Shown here piece after piece: positions 1 to 7,713 of a DNA stretch of 64,000 bases. The translations under genes were made by a program, and so were the position numbers. The notes beneath the pieces were generated by a model. It ran no database searches. It saw only the letters and a list, made by a program, of their open reading frames with translations, and was not told the origin of the DNA. The DNA comes from Halomonas sp. UBA3074 (GTDB taxonomy: Bacteria; Pseudomonadota; Gammaproteobacteria; Pseudomonadales; Halomonadaceae), in assembly GCF_002366715.1 (NCBI RefSeq), contig NZ_DFBS01000013.1, positions 38,905 through 102,904 of the forward strand. Reading direction: 5' to 3'. The stretch's first letter is position 1, and each line of letters starts with the position of its first letter.

Positions 1-46
1 AAACGAAGCCCATGGCTTTGGTGCTCAGTTAACCTACCGCTTTTAA
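1..46 (+). CDS. C-terminal tail of an outer-membrane beta-barrel protein (partial)
   Basis: Reading from base 2, the window opens with a 14-codon tail ending in GAQLTYRF and a TAA stop at 44-46. Alternating hydrophobic residues and a terminal phenylalanine are the usual C-terminal signature recognised by the BAM machinery in TonB-dependent receptors and porins. A strong terminator follows 25 bases later, which agrees with a gene ending here. Too little is visible to name the protein. Confidence 0.5.
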   Translation, partial: NEAHGFGAQLTYRF

Positions 47-71
47 GCGTTAGCGAGCCAATGTCCACCGA

Positions 72-96
72 AACCCGGCGGCCGCCGGGTTTTTTA
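72..96 (+). terminator. Rho-independent terminator after the partial outer-membrane gene
   Basis: A perfect GC-rich inverted repeat (AACCCGGCGG/CCGCCGGGTT, 72-91) runs straight into a run of six T. It separates the upstream partial gene from prfB. Confidence 0.85.
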
Positions 97-209
97 TTGT
101 CTTGAGAAAGGTGCATTGGATGCGGGGCGTGCTGGCTTTCGTTACACTATGCGCCTTTGTGATGAATACACCCTGTTCGATCAGGCACAGCAAACGCTAG
201 GGCGACCCC

Positions 210-1308
210 ATGTTGGAAACCAACCCGATTCATAACCAGATTAAGGACCTGTCTGAGCGGACAGACGTTCTTAGGGGGTATCTTTGACTATGCCGAAAAG
301 AAAGATCGGCTAGAAGAAGTTACCCGCGAACTGGAAGATCCCAATGTCTGGAACGATCCAGACTACGCGCAGAAGTTAGGTAAAGAGCGCGCCTCCCTCG
401 AAGCCATTGTGGCCACCATCGACGATCTTGAGCAGGGCCTTGGCGATAGCCGGGATCTGCTTGAACTGGCCGAAATGGAAGACGACGAAGGCACCGTTGA
501 TGAAGTGCGCAAAGAGCTGGACAACATGCAGGCCGCGTTAGAAAAGCTGGAATTTCGACGCATGTTCTCCGGTGATATGGACCAAAACAACGCTTACTTA
601 GATATTCAATCCGGCTCCGGTGGTACTGAAGCGCAGGATTGGGCCAATATTTTGCTGCGTATGTACCTACGCTGGGCGGAGAGTCACGGCTTCAAAGCAG
701 ACATTACCGAAATTTCCGCCGGTGAGGTGGCGGGCATTAAGTCAGCCACCGTGCATATCCAAGGCGACTACGCCTTCGGCTGGCTGCGTACCGAAACCGG
801 TGTACATCGCTTAGTACGTAAAAGCCCGTTTGACTCCGGCGGCCGTCGCCATACCTCCTTTGCCTCGGTATTCCTGTCACCAGAAATCGACGACAGTTTC
901 GAGGTGGAGATCAATCCTTCGGATCTACGTGTGGATACCTACCGCTCCAGCGGTGCCGGTGGTCAGCACGTTAATACCACCGATTCAGCGGTGCGGATTA
1001 CCCACGAGCCGTCCGGCATTGTGGTGGCCTGCCAGGGCCAACGCAGCCAGCACGCTAACCGCGATTTTGCCATGAAGCAGTTGAAAGCGCGGCTGTGGGA
1101 ACACGAGATGCAAAAGCGTAATGCTGCCAAGCAGGAAGCCGAAGACTCCAAATCGGATATCGGTTGGGGCAGTCAGATTCGTTCCTACGTGCTTGACGAT
1201 CAGCGCATCAAGGATTTGCGCACCAGCGTACAGTCCAGCAACTGCGACAAAGTGCTCGACGGAGATATCGATCAATTTATCGTCGCCAGCTTGAAGCAAG
1301 GTTTGTAA
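210..1308 (+). CDS. prfB: Peptide chain release factor 2, with programmed +1 frameshift
   Basis: Release factor 2 recognises UGA and UAA stops in the ribosomal A site and triggers peptide release. The gene starts at ATG 210. After 25 codons the zero frame meets an in-frame TGA at 285-287. Reading continues in the +1 frame from 286 to the stop at 1306-1308. The joined product is 365 residues, the same length as E. coli RF2. With that numbering the stop-codon recognition motif SPF falls at 205-207 and the catalytic GGQ at 250-252, exactly the E. coli positions, which supports the join. lysS follows 34 bases downstream, as in E. coli. Automated callers may wrongly start this gene at an internal ATG such as 409. 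Confidence 0.97.
273..288 (+). promoter_or_regulatory. prfB: prfB programmed frameshift site
   Basis: The sequence AGGGGGTATCTTTGAC holds the three known elements: an internal Shine-Dalgarno-like AGGGGG, a slippery CTT codon (282-284) and the in-frame TGA followed by C. In known RF2 genes, low RF2 slows termination at this TGA, and the ribosome slips +1 on CTT to make more RF2. This is autoregulation by the gene's own product. Confidence 0.96.
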
Positions 1309-1342
1309 TTTTTTTAGCGTTTGAACATGAACAGGGTGCCCC

Positions 1343-2854
1343 ATGGCTAACCAAGACGCGTCTCCTGCAGACAACGAAAACCACCTGATCGCCGAGCGCC
1401 GTGCCAAGCTGACTGCTCGCCGCGAGCGTGCCACTGAGCAGGGAAAAAGTGCGTTTCCCAACGATTTTCGCCGCGACAGCTTAACCGTTGAGCTGCAAAA
1501 CGCCTTCGGCGATAAAGACAAGGCCGAGCTTGAAGCGCTGGATCACCACGCCGCGGTGGCCGGCCGAGTGATGCGTCAACGTGGCCCCTTTATTGTCATT
1601 CAGGATGTGGCTGGCCAAATCCAGCTCTACGTGGATAAAAAAGGCCTGCCCGCCGACGTACTTGAGGACGTTAAAAGCTGGGATATCGGTGATATCGTTG
1701 CCGCCCACGGGCCGGTGCATAAATCCGGCAAGGGCGATCTGTATGTGATGATGAAAGAAGCCCAGCTGTTAACCAAGAGCCTGCGTCCGCTGCCAGATAA
1801 GTTTCACGGCCTAACCGATATGGAGGCCCGCTATCGTCAGCGCTATGTGGATCTAATCATGAACCCGCAGTCGCGCAAGGTGTTTGAAACTCGCGCGGCG
1901 GTGATCAGCTCCATGCGTCGCTTCTTTGAAGCGCGCGGCTTTATGGAAGTCGAAACGCCCATGCTGCAGCCGATCCCCGGCGGCGCGGCGGCACGGCCGT
2001 TCATTACCCACCACAATGCGCTGGATATCGATATGTATCTGCGTATTGCGCCGGAGCTTTACCTCAAGCGTTTGGTAGTGGGCGGTTTTGAAAAAGTGTT
2101 CGAGATTAACCGCAACTTCCGCAACGAAGGGTTATCCACGCGTCACAACCCAGAATTCACCATGGTGGAGTTCTACTGGGCGTACGCGGACTATCGCGAC
2201 CTGCTCGATATGACCGAAGCGATGCTGCGCACAGCGGCGGAGGAAGTGCTGGGCAGCGCGGTGATCGAGTATCAGGGCGCGAGCTACGATTTCGGCAAGC
2301 CCTTTGCCCGTTTAACGCTGCGCCAAGCGATTCTGGATCACGGTGACGGCATTGCCGACAGCGATCTGGATTCGTTGGACGCTGCGCGGGCAACCGCTGA
2401 TAAACTCGGCATCAAGGTCAAGGAGAGCTGGGGCCTGGGCAAGGTACAAACGGAGATATTCGAAGAGGTTGCTGAGCATAAGCTCGACCAGCCGACCTTT
2501 ATCACCGAGTACCCGGCTGAAGTGAGCCCGCTTGCCCGGCGTAACGACGCTAACCCCTTCGTCACCGACCGCTTTGAGTTCTTTGTGGGCGGGCGCGAAA
2601 TTGCCAACGGTTTCTCGGAGCTCAACGACGCCGAAGATCAGGCCGAGCGCTTCCGCGCTCAGTCGGCTGAAAAAGACGCTGGCGACCTGGAAGCGATGTA
2701 CTACGATGCGGATTATGTGCGCGCATTAGAGTACGGCATGCCGCCGACCGCAGGTGAAGGTATCGGTATTGACCGTCTGGTGATGCTGTTTACCGACAGC
2801 CCCTCCATTCGTGATGTGCTGCTATTCCCGGCGATGCGCCCTGAAGTGGGTTAA
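1343..2854 (+). CDS. lysS: Lysyl-tRNA synthetase, class II
   Basis: Charges tRNA-Lys with lysine in the cytosol. The 503-residue length matches the bacterial class II enzyme (about 505). The N-terminal OB-fold anticodon-binding domain includes GRVMRQRGPFIVIQD. Class II motif 2 is visible as FRNEGLSTRHNPEF from about residue 259, and motif 3 as GIGIDRLVMLF from about residue 473. It lies 34 bases after prfB in the same direction, the enteric prfB-lysS arrangement. The ribosome binding site before ATG 1343 is weak, so it may depend on translation of prfB upstream. Confidence 0.97.
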   Translation: MANQDASPADNENHLIAERRAKLTARRERATEQGKSAFPNDFRRDSLTVELQNAFGDKDKAELEALDHHAAVAGRVMRQRGPFIVIQDVAGQIQLYVDKKGLPADVLEDVKSWDIGDIVAAHGPVHKSGKGDLYVMMKEAQLLTKSLRPLPDKFHGLTDMEARYRQRYVDLIMNPQSRKVFETRAAVISSMRRFFEARGFMEVETPMLQPIPGGAAARPFITHHNALDIDMYLRIAPELYLKRLVVGGFEKVFEINRNFRNEGLSTRHNPEFTMVEFYWAYADYRDLLDMTEAMLRTAAEEVLGSAVIEYQGASYDFGKPFARLTLRQAILDHGDGIADSDLDSLDAARATADKLGIKVKESWGLGKVQTEIFEEVAEHKLDQPTFITEYPAEVSPLARRNDANPFVTDRFEFFVGGREIANGFSELNDAEDQAERFRAQSAEKDAGDLEAMYYDADYVRALEYGMPPTAGEGIGIDRLVMLFTDSPSIRDVLLFPAMRPEVG

Positions 2855-2877
2855 ACCATTCAATAGCGGATGAAAAG

Positions 2878-2907
2878 TTGGTAAGGGCGCGTTATAGCGC
2901 CCATAAT
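2878..2907 (+). promoter_or_regulatory. Candidate promoter with a palindrome in its spacer
   Basis: TTGGTA at 2878-2883 and CATAAT at 2902-2907 are 18 bases apart and resemble sigma-70 -35 and -10 boxes. The spacer carries a perfect inverted repeat, GGGCGC-N6-GCGCCC (2885-2902), which could be an operator for a dimeric repressor or simply a hairpin. It would drive the small acidic gene at 2938. Confidence 0.4.
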
Positions 2908-2937
2908 GGTCAACGTTTCGACGGCGAGGAGAATCCC

Positions 2938-3324
2938 ATGAAACTGCTTAACCGCTCCGCACTGAGCGTCAGGCCGACCCAGCCCTTCGTGGACTGGATC
3001 AACGCGCTGGAACCCACCATGGGAGACGACGACCTGACCCTGGACGACGTCGAACGTGAAAGTACCATTTATCTGATTCCAGAAATGGATACCCCAGAGG
3101 CGCTAGAAACCTTTGTGCGCGATCGTTGCGTAGAAATTCTTGAGACTGAGCTACGCGCTTGGGAAGAGGATGAGCGCCAGTGGCCTGATAAAATCGACTG
3201 GGCGCTGTTTCAAGAGTTTGTGCGCGTTGAGCATAGCTATTTAGCGATCGATTTGGACGATGAGACAGCCCTCGAAATTTCCGAAGTGGATGATGCGCTG
3301 CTGTTAGACAATGAGCAGGATTAG
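2938..3324 (+). CDS. Small acidic protein of unknown function
   Basis: A 128-residue protein starting at ATG 2938, 7 bases after a good GGAG site. I do not recognise a family. It is strongly acidic, rich in Asp and Glu with an Asp/Glu-rich C-terminus, and has no membrane segment or signal peptide, so it is predicted to be cytosolic. Tryptophans in the middle and a regular helical pattern suggest a folded domain. It is a single-gene unit with its own candidate promoter and a terminator at 3393. An in-frame start at 2878 is possible but would run through the promoter-like region. Confidence 0.75.
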   Translation: MKLLNRSALSVRPTQPFVDWINALEPTMGDDDLTLDDVERESTIYLIPEMDTPEALETFVRDRCVEILETELRAWEEDERQWPDKIDWALFQEFVRVEHSYLAIDLDDETALEISEVDDALLLDNEQD

Positions 3325-3392
3325 CGTGCTAATATTTTAACCAAGCTTTGTTTGCTTGCACGTCGCTTTGTGATGACTACTTAGCGCACGAT

Positions 3393-3418
3393 GAAACCGG
3401 CTTAGGCCGGTTTCTTTG
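3393..3418 (+). terminator. Rho-independent terminator
   Basis: An 8-bp stem, GAAACCGG/CCGGTTTC (3393-3400/3407-3414), with a 6-base loop, followed by a T-rich stretch. It ends the small acidic gene. Confidence 0.75.
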
Positions 3419-3506
3419 TTTTAAAATTCTTGGCTTTTAAAAAAGTAAAATTAAGGCAATAGTTTCGTCTTTTCGTTTAGCAACACGCCTGCCTAGGAAC
3501 TTCGCT

Positions 3507-4910
3507 ATGCTTCTGTTTGAAACCCGTCCTGGAGACGATGGTCTGCCGGGGCCTGAGCGTGCCTTGGCCGTGCTGGCGTTGGTGACTGGCACGTTAATGG
3601 CGGTGGTCGATACCACCATGATCAATTTAGCCCTGCCTACCATCGCCGCGGACTTGAACGTGTCGGCCTCCCGTGCCGTGTGGATTACAAACCTTTTTCA
3701 GGTCGTCTGTGCCGCGTTTTTGCTGGTATTTGCGGGCATCAGCGAATTGATTACCCGGCGTCGGCTTTACCTGTTCGGGCTGGCCACTTTTGTCGCCGCT
3801 GCGCTAGGGGCAGCGCTATCGCGTAATTTGGAAACGCTGCTGGTATTTCGCGCTTTCCAGGGGCTGGGGGCGGCCGCCACGCTCTCCATCGGTCCGTCTC
3901 TATACCGGGCTATTTTCCCCTCGCGCCTGCTGGGCAGCGCGCTGGGCTTGAGTGCTCTGGTGGTCGCGGGCGGTTACGCGGCCGGGCCTACGCTGAGCGG
4001 GGTGATCTTGTCGTTTGCCGACTGGCCCTGGCTGTTTGCCTTAAATGTGCCGCTGGGTCTCTGCTCGCTATGGTTGGCCAAGCGTGCCTTGCCCCAAGAC
4101 GAGCCGCGAAAAGGTAGCTTCGATGTGGCGGGGGCGCTGCTCTCTATCGTGATGTTGGCGAGCTTTTTTATCGCCATGGATGCCGTCAGTCACGCAGCGC
4201 CGATTTGGCAAAGCGGTGGCTGGGCGTTACTGGCGGTGCTGGCCTGTAGTGGGTTTATTGCGCGCCAGCGTCGAGCGCCTTATCCATTGCTGCCGCTCAG
4301 TGTGTTTGCCGAGCCACGCTTTACGCTGGCCGTTTCTGCCTCTGGGCTCGCCTTTATAGGTCAGGGCCTTACGTTTGTGGCGCTGTCGTTTTTCTATCAA
4401 GAGCAGATGGGGTTTTCGCCGCTAGAGACTGCTTGGCTATTCACTCCCTGGCCGCTGGCGATCATGCTTGTTGGCCCCATTGCCGGGCGCTTAGCCGATC
4501 GCATCAATCCCAGTATTCTCTCCAGTACGGGGCTTGGTCTGCTGATTTTCGGCCTGATTGCGCTGGCGCTCGTCGACGAGTCAACCGGTGTGGCAGGCAG
4601 CCTATGGCGCACCGCGTTATGTGGTATTGGTTTCGGGCTGTTCCAGCCACCCAATAACCGCGAAATGATGGGCAGCCTGCCGCCGGAGCGCAGCGCCAAT
4701 GTTTCTGGCGTGATGAGTACCACCCGCACGGTAGGGCAGTCGTTCGGCGTCGCCTTGGTTGGTGCCGCGCTGGCGTTGGGGTGGCCTGTCCAGGTAACAC
4801 TCTGGCTGGGGGCGGGCACGACGCTACTGGCATTATTGGCAAGCGTGGCGCGTATGCCGCTGGCAAAGCGTGCATTACACGCTCGTCGGGCATCGTCTGC
4901 TGGCCAGTAA
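3507..4910 (+). CDS. MFS drug efflux transporter, DHA2-like
   Basis: An inner-membrane secondary transporter, probably a proton-driven exporter of drugs or other small molecules. The 467 residues are almost entirely hydrophobic helices, in line with the 14-helix DHA2 (EmrB/QacA) group. The diagnostic first-helix motif is present as VDTTMINLALP at residues 34-44. A GxxxGPxxGG-like antiporter motif appears as AGGYAAGPTLSG in the fifth helix. There is no adjacent membrane-fusion protein or TetR/MarR regulator gene, so substrate and control cannot be inferred from context. bolA follows 41 bases later. Confidence 0.85.
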   Translation: MLLFETRPGDDGLPGPERALAVLALVTGTLMAVVDTTMINLALPTIAADLNVSASRAVWITNLFQVVCAAFLLVFAGISELITRRRLYLFGLATFVAAALGAALSRNLETLLVFRAFQGLGAAATLSIGPSLYRAIFPSRLLGSALGLSALVVAGGYAAGPTLSGVILSFADWPWLFALNVPLGLCSLWLAKRALPQDEPRKGSFDVAGALLSIVMLASFFIAMDAVSHAAPIWQSGGWALLAVLACSGFIARQRRAPYPLLPLSVFAEPRFTLAVSASGLAFIGQGLTFVALSFFYQEQMGFSPLETAWLFTPWPLAIMLVGPIAGRLADRINPSILSSTGLGLLIFGLIALALVDESTGVAGSLWRTALCGIGFGLFQPPNNREMMGSLPPERSANVSGVMSTTRTVGQSFGVALVGAALALGWPVQVTLWLGAGTTLLALLASVARMPLAKRALHARRASSAGQ

Positions 4911-4951
4911 GCGCGTACAATAAAATGGTTTGTGATCTCAAGGAGAACCCC

Positions 4952-5260
4952 ATGACGCTGCAGACACAGATTGAGCAGAAGTTAGCGGCACTCGCGCCGG
5001 ACGTGCTGCAGGTTGAAAATGAAAGCCACATGCATAACGTGCCCGCCAATTCCGAAACGCACTTTAAAGTGACGCTGGTGAGCGATAGCTTTGATGGCCT
5101 GATGCCGGTCAAACGTCATCAAAAGATATATGCACTGTTGGCCGATGAGCTTTCAGGCCCGGTTCACGCCTTGGCGATGCATCTCTATACGCCTAGTGAG
5201 TGGCAAGCCCGTGGCGGTGATCGGCCTGATTCTCCCAACTGTCGCGGCGGCGGAAAGTGA
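4952..5260 (+). CDS. bolA: BolA-family protein
   Basis: A small cytosolic protein (102 residues, E. coli 105) of the BolA family. Family members pair with monothiol glutaredoxins in iron-sulfur handling and affect morphology in stationary phase. The family core is visible: ENESHMHNVP, then a conserved ETHFKVTLVS strand and the helix-turn-helix-like KRHQKIYALL. The start ATG 4952 sits 8 bases after AAGGAG. Its TGA stop overlaps the GTG start of the next gene (GTGA at 5257-5260), indicating translational coupling. Confidence 0.92.
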   Translation: MTLQTQIEQKLAALAPDVLQVENESHMHNVPANSETHFKVTLVSDSFDGLMPVKRHQKIYALLADELSGPVHALAMHLYTPSEWQARGGDRPDSPNCRGGGK

Positions 5261-6135
5261 ATCAAGAAGTTACACGGCGCCACTATTTGGATGCCATGGG
5301 CATTACCACCTGGGGTGCCCGCTATCAGCTTCCCAACGCGCGACCTACCGAGGCCTGCGAGTGGGAAGACGCCACTCCAGACGCTATTCCGCCCCGGGAG
5401 CGGCTGCAAGCCCTGCTGGACGACGCTCCTTCGCCTAAGCGTCAACCGTCGAAGCCTCAAGCGGCCGAACCCCAGGCTTCAAGTGAAGTCATTGCATCCC
5501 CCTCAGCGGTGCGGGCACTGTTGGGACAGGACAAGCAATCTCCGCAGAAGCAGGCATCGGAAAAGCCGATAACGCCAAATCCCGCTACCGCTGAGTCCTC
5601 AACTGATGCAGCGCCTGCTGCGCCAGCCAAACCACTCGAGTTTGCGCTTTCCTGTCTATGCCTTAACGGACGTTGGCTAATGCTGCAGGCTGGGGAAATG
5701 AGCGCACTTGAGCGGCAGTTATTGGCCAACCTACTGCAAGCGGCGGGTGTCCATCGCGGTGAACTGCCTCAGGTGACCCGCTTTTCATGGCCGCCAATGT
5801 CCAATGCGTTTGCGGTTGAAGATCCACTCGCAGAAGCGCGTGAAGGGGTGGCGGCGTTTATTGAGGGTCAGGCAAGCCGGCAGGGTTGGCAGTTGGCGCG
5901 GCTGCTCTGGTGGGGAGAACTGGATAGCGAGCAAGCGCCACTGGATAACATCTTGAATATCAAGGAGAGCCAAAGTCATACGCTCTCGCTGCCGGTATGG
6001 CAGGGGCCTGCCCTTGCTGACCTGCTTGAGGGGGACCGTAGTAAGCGTGATGTATGGCCAGCACTGCGCGCCCTAGGCCAGCAGTGGACCGAGGATAGCT
6101 CAGTGGCCGCTGAGCCAAACGCTGATGATCACTGA
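5257..6135 (+). CDS. holD: Probable DNA polymerase III psi subunit (divergent HolD)
   Basis: A 292-residue protein annotators would often leave as hypothetical. Its N-terminus (RRHYLDAMGIT then W19) parallels the start of E. coli HolD (RRDWQLQQLGIT then W17), the segment that joins psi to the clamp loader. The C-terminal third (about residues 125-285) has a compact alpha/beta pattern ending in PALADLLEGD and KRDVWPALRAL, like the end of psi. Between them lies a Pro/Ala/Gln-rich linker of about 90 residues absent from the E. coli protein (137 residues). Position just before rimI is the conserved holD-rimI order. Pseudomonads are known to have a cryptic, diverged psi. The assignment combines visible motifs with context. 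GTG start. Confidence 0.65.
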   Translation: MNQEVTRRHYLDAMGITTWGARYQLPNARPTEACEWEDATPDAIPPRERLQALLDDAPSPKRQPSKPQAAEPQASSEVIASPSAVRALLGQDKQSPQKQASEKPITPNPATAESSTDAAPAAPAKPLEFALSCLCLNGRWLMLQAGEMSALERQLLANLLQAAGVHRGELPQVTRFSWPPMSNAFAVEDPLAEAREGVAAFIEGQASRQGWQLARLLWWGELDSEQAPLDNILNIKESQSHTLSLPVWQGPALADLLEGDRSKRDVWPALRALGQQWTEDSSVAAEPNADDH

Positions 6136-6601
6136 ACTCAGCGTTGACCATCTAGCTGCACTAAAAGCACTGGAGCGACACGTGCAAAGCGGCAGCGCCG
6201 ATTCACAATTGTTGGAAGCGCTAGGTAGCCAAGATACCAGTGTATTGGGTTGGTGGCATGACCAGCAGTTGAGCGGGTATGCCATCGTGGCGCGGCTGCC
6301 GTTCGAGGCTGAACTGCAAGCGATAGGGGTGGTGCCGGAATGCCGTCGAAGTGGCGCAGGGTTAGCGCTAATGGAAGCCGTTTTAGCGCAGGCTCAGCGC
6401 TGGAAGAGTGAGCGGCTGCTGCTGGAAGTGCGGGTGGGTAATGGGAGCGCTATTCGCCTCTACCAGCGCTGCGGTTTCGGCGAAGACGGACTCAGGAAAG
6501 GCTACTACCCGGCCAAGATTGCGCCTCAACCCCCGCACGACCCAGCGGCGCCCATCGCCGCCGGACGTGAGGATGCGCTGCTGATGTCGAGAGCGCTCTG
6601 A
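6125..6601 (+). CDS. rimI: Ribosomal protein S18 alanine N-acetyltransferase
   Basis: A GNAT-fold acetyltransferase (158 residues) that acetylates the N-terminal alanine of ribosomal protein S18 using acetyl-CoA. The CoA pyrophosphate-binding motif is seen as RRSGAG within VVPECRRSGAGLALME. The typical C-terminal VRVGNGSAIRLYQRCGF follows, with the conserved tyrosine region before KGYYP. It overlaps the end of the psi gene by 11 bases, so bolA-holD-rimI form one coupled operon. Confidence 0.92.
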   Translation: MITELSVDHLAALKALERHVQSGSADSQLLEALGSQDTSVLGWWHDQQLSGYAIVARLPFEAELQAIGVVPECRRSGAGLALMEAVLAQAQRWKSERLLLEVRVGNGSAIRLYQRCGFGEDGLRKGYYPAKIAPQPPHDPAAPIAAGREDALLMSRAL

Positions 6602-6616
6602 GCGAGGCGTTAGCAC

Positions 6617-6636
6617 AACCCCCGAGAACCCCCGAG
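6617..6636 (+). repeat. Tandem 10-bp direct repeat at the rimI/zapB junction
   Basis: AACCCCCGAG occurs twice in immediate succession, followed by GGTAAAG. The second copy can fold into a small ACCC-CCGA-GGGT hairpin. It sits in the 60-base gap between the convergent rimI and zapB genes and may help termination, though there is no clear T run. Confidence 0.5.
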
Positions 6637-6661
6637 GGTAAAGATTAAACGAGCGTAGAGG

Positions 6662-6856
6662 TTAAGAAGCGCTGGTGGTATCGAGGCTATCGAATTTGCT
6701 GAGCAGGCTATTGAGACGACGCTCCCACTCTTCGCGCTCCTCTTTGAGCTTGGCGTTTTCGCCGCGCAGCTCTTCATTTTCCAGCTTCATCATTTCCAGT
6801 GCATCAACGGTATCAGTGACTTTTTGTTCAAGCTGATTAAATAATTCCAAACTCAT
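6662..6856 (-). CDS. zapB: Cell division protein ZapB
   Basis: A 64-residue, almost wholly coiled-coil protein beginning MSLELFNQLEQKV, close to E. coli ZapB (MSLEVFEKLEAKV). ZapB forms filaments at the Z-ring through ZapA and helps link the ring to the chromosome terminus. I chose ATG 6856 because it gives the family N-terminus and follows an AGGGAG site. A longer in-frame start would add unrelated sequence. Heptad-like Leu and Glu spacing continues through about residue 55. Confidence 0.85.
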   Translation of the reverse strand: MSLELFNQLEQKVTDTVDALEMMKLENEELRGENAKLKEEREEWERRLNSLLSKFDSLDTTSAS

Positions 6857-6990
6857 GTATATCTCCCTAGCGTAAAAATGAGAACCCAAAATCGGTAGCC
6901 AACAGAGCGCCAAATTCACAAGCGGAAAGCTTGCTAGCAGGCACGAATGTGGCGAGCGTAACGCCACTGCCGCGCGGCGGCAAGCGCTGT

Positions 6991-7623
6991 TTATAGCGGA
7001 TGGCGTCGATAAAGACGCGCTGTGCTTTCCCCTGCCTGGGTTTCACGGTGTAATTGCCAGTTAGCTGGCACGTTAGGCGTCAGGGATGTCTCGGTTTCAA
7101 GGTAAATCATCGCCTCTGCGCTTAACCAGCGGCCCTCTTCTAACGCCGAACAGCAAGGCTCGGCTAGCTGTTGATGAAAGGGCGGGTCGAGAAATACCAA
7201 AGAGTAGGATTTGGCAGGCCGTGTCAGGTAGGCCTGGACATCGGTCACATGCACGGGACTTGAAGTAATATTGAGGGTGGTAAGATTCGTTGATAGCTGC
7301 GCTGCCACGCTTGGATCGCGCTCGACGAAATCGACACAGGCCGCGCCACGGGAAATGGCTTCGATGCCAAGCGCGCCAGTGCCCGCAAATAAGTCCAAAA
7401 CCTGTTGACCATAAAGCTGTTGGCCTAGCCAATTAAACAGCGTTTCACGCACGCGGTCAGGGGTAGGGCGCAGGCCAGGGCTATCCAGTATGGGTAACTG
7501 ACGGCGGCGAAACTCGCCACCGATAATGCGTAATTTACCCACTGGCTTACCCAATGGTTTGCCGGCCCGCGGCGAAGTTGAGCGGCGGGACGCAGATGAG
7601 CGGGAAGAGCGTTGTCGTGTCAT
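6991..7623 (-). CDS. rsmD: 16S rRNA (guanine966-N2)-methyltransferase
   Basis: Methylates G966 of 16S rRNA with S-adenosylmethionine. From ATG 7623 the protein is 210 residues. An Arg/Ser-rich tail precedes the core, the SAM-binding motif VLDLFAGTGALG lies at 75-86 and the catalytic DPPF at 146-149, in the order expected for RsmD. A GTG start at 7692 would add 23 poorly conserved residues. Neither start has a strong ribosome binding site. It is divergent from ftsY, the classical rsmD/ftsYEX-rpoH layout. Confidence 0.93.
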   Translation of the reverse strand: MTRQRSSRSSASRRSTSPRAGKPLGKPVGKLRIIGGEFRRRQLPILDSPGLRPTPDRVRETLFNWLGQQLYGQQVLDLFAGTGALGIEAISRGAACVDFVERDPSVAAQLSTNLTTLNITSSPVHVTDVQAYLTRPAKSYSLVFLDPPFHQQLAEPCCSALEEGRWLSAEAMIYLETETSLTPNVPANWQLHRETQAGESTARLYRRHPL

Positions 7624-7713
7624 GGAACGGATTGTAGCGGGCCGCTTATCCAAAGTCTTGGTCTGCGGTGGTAGGATGGCGTTAATGTTCACTATTTATG
7701 TCGAGTAATACAC

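Noticed and set aside
985..1521. Long antisense frame across prfB and lysS
   Set aside because: Shadow of two well-supported genes; no ribosome binding site and no recognisable protein.
7624..7692. GTG 7692 as the rsmD start
   Set aside because: It adds 23 non-family residues and intrudes on the divergent ftsY upstream region; ATG 7623 is simpler, though neither has a strong site.
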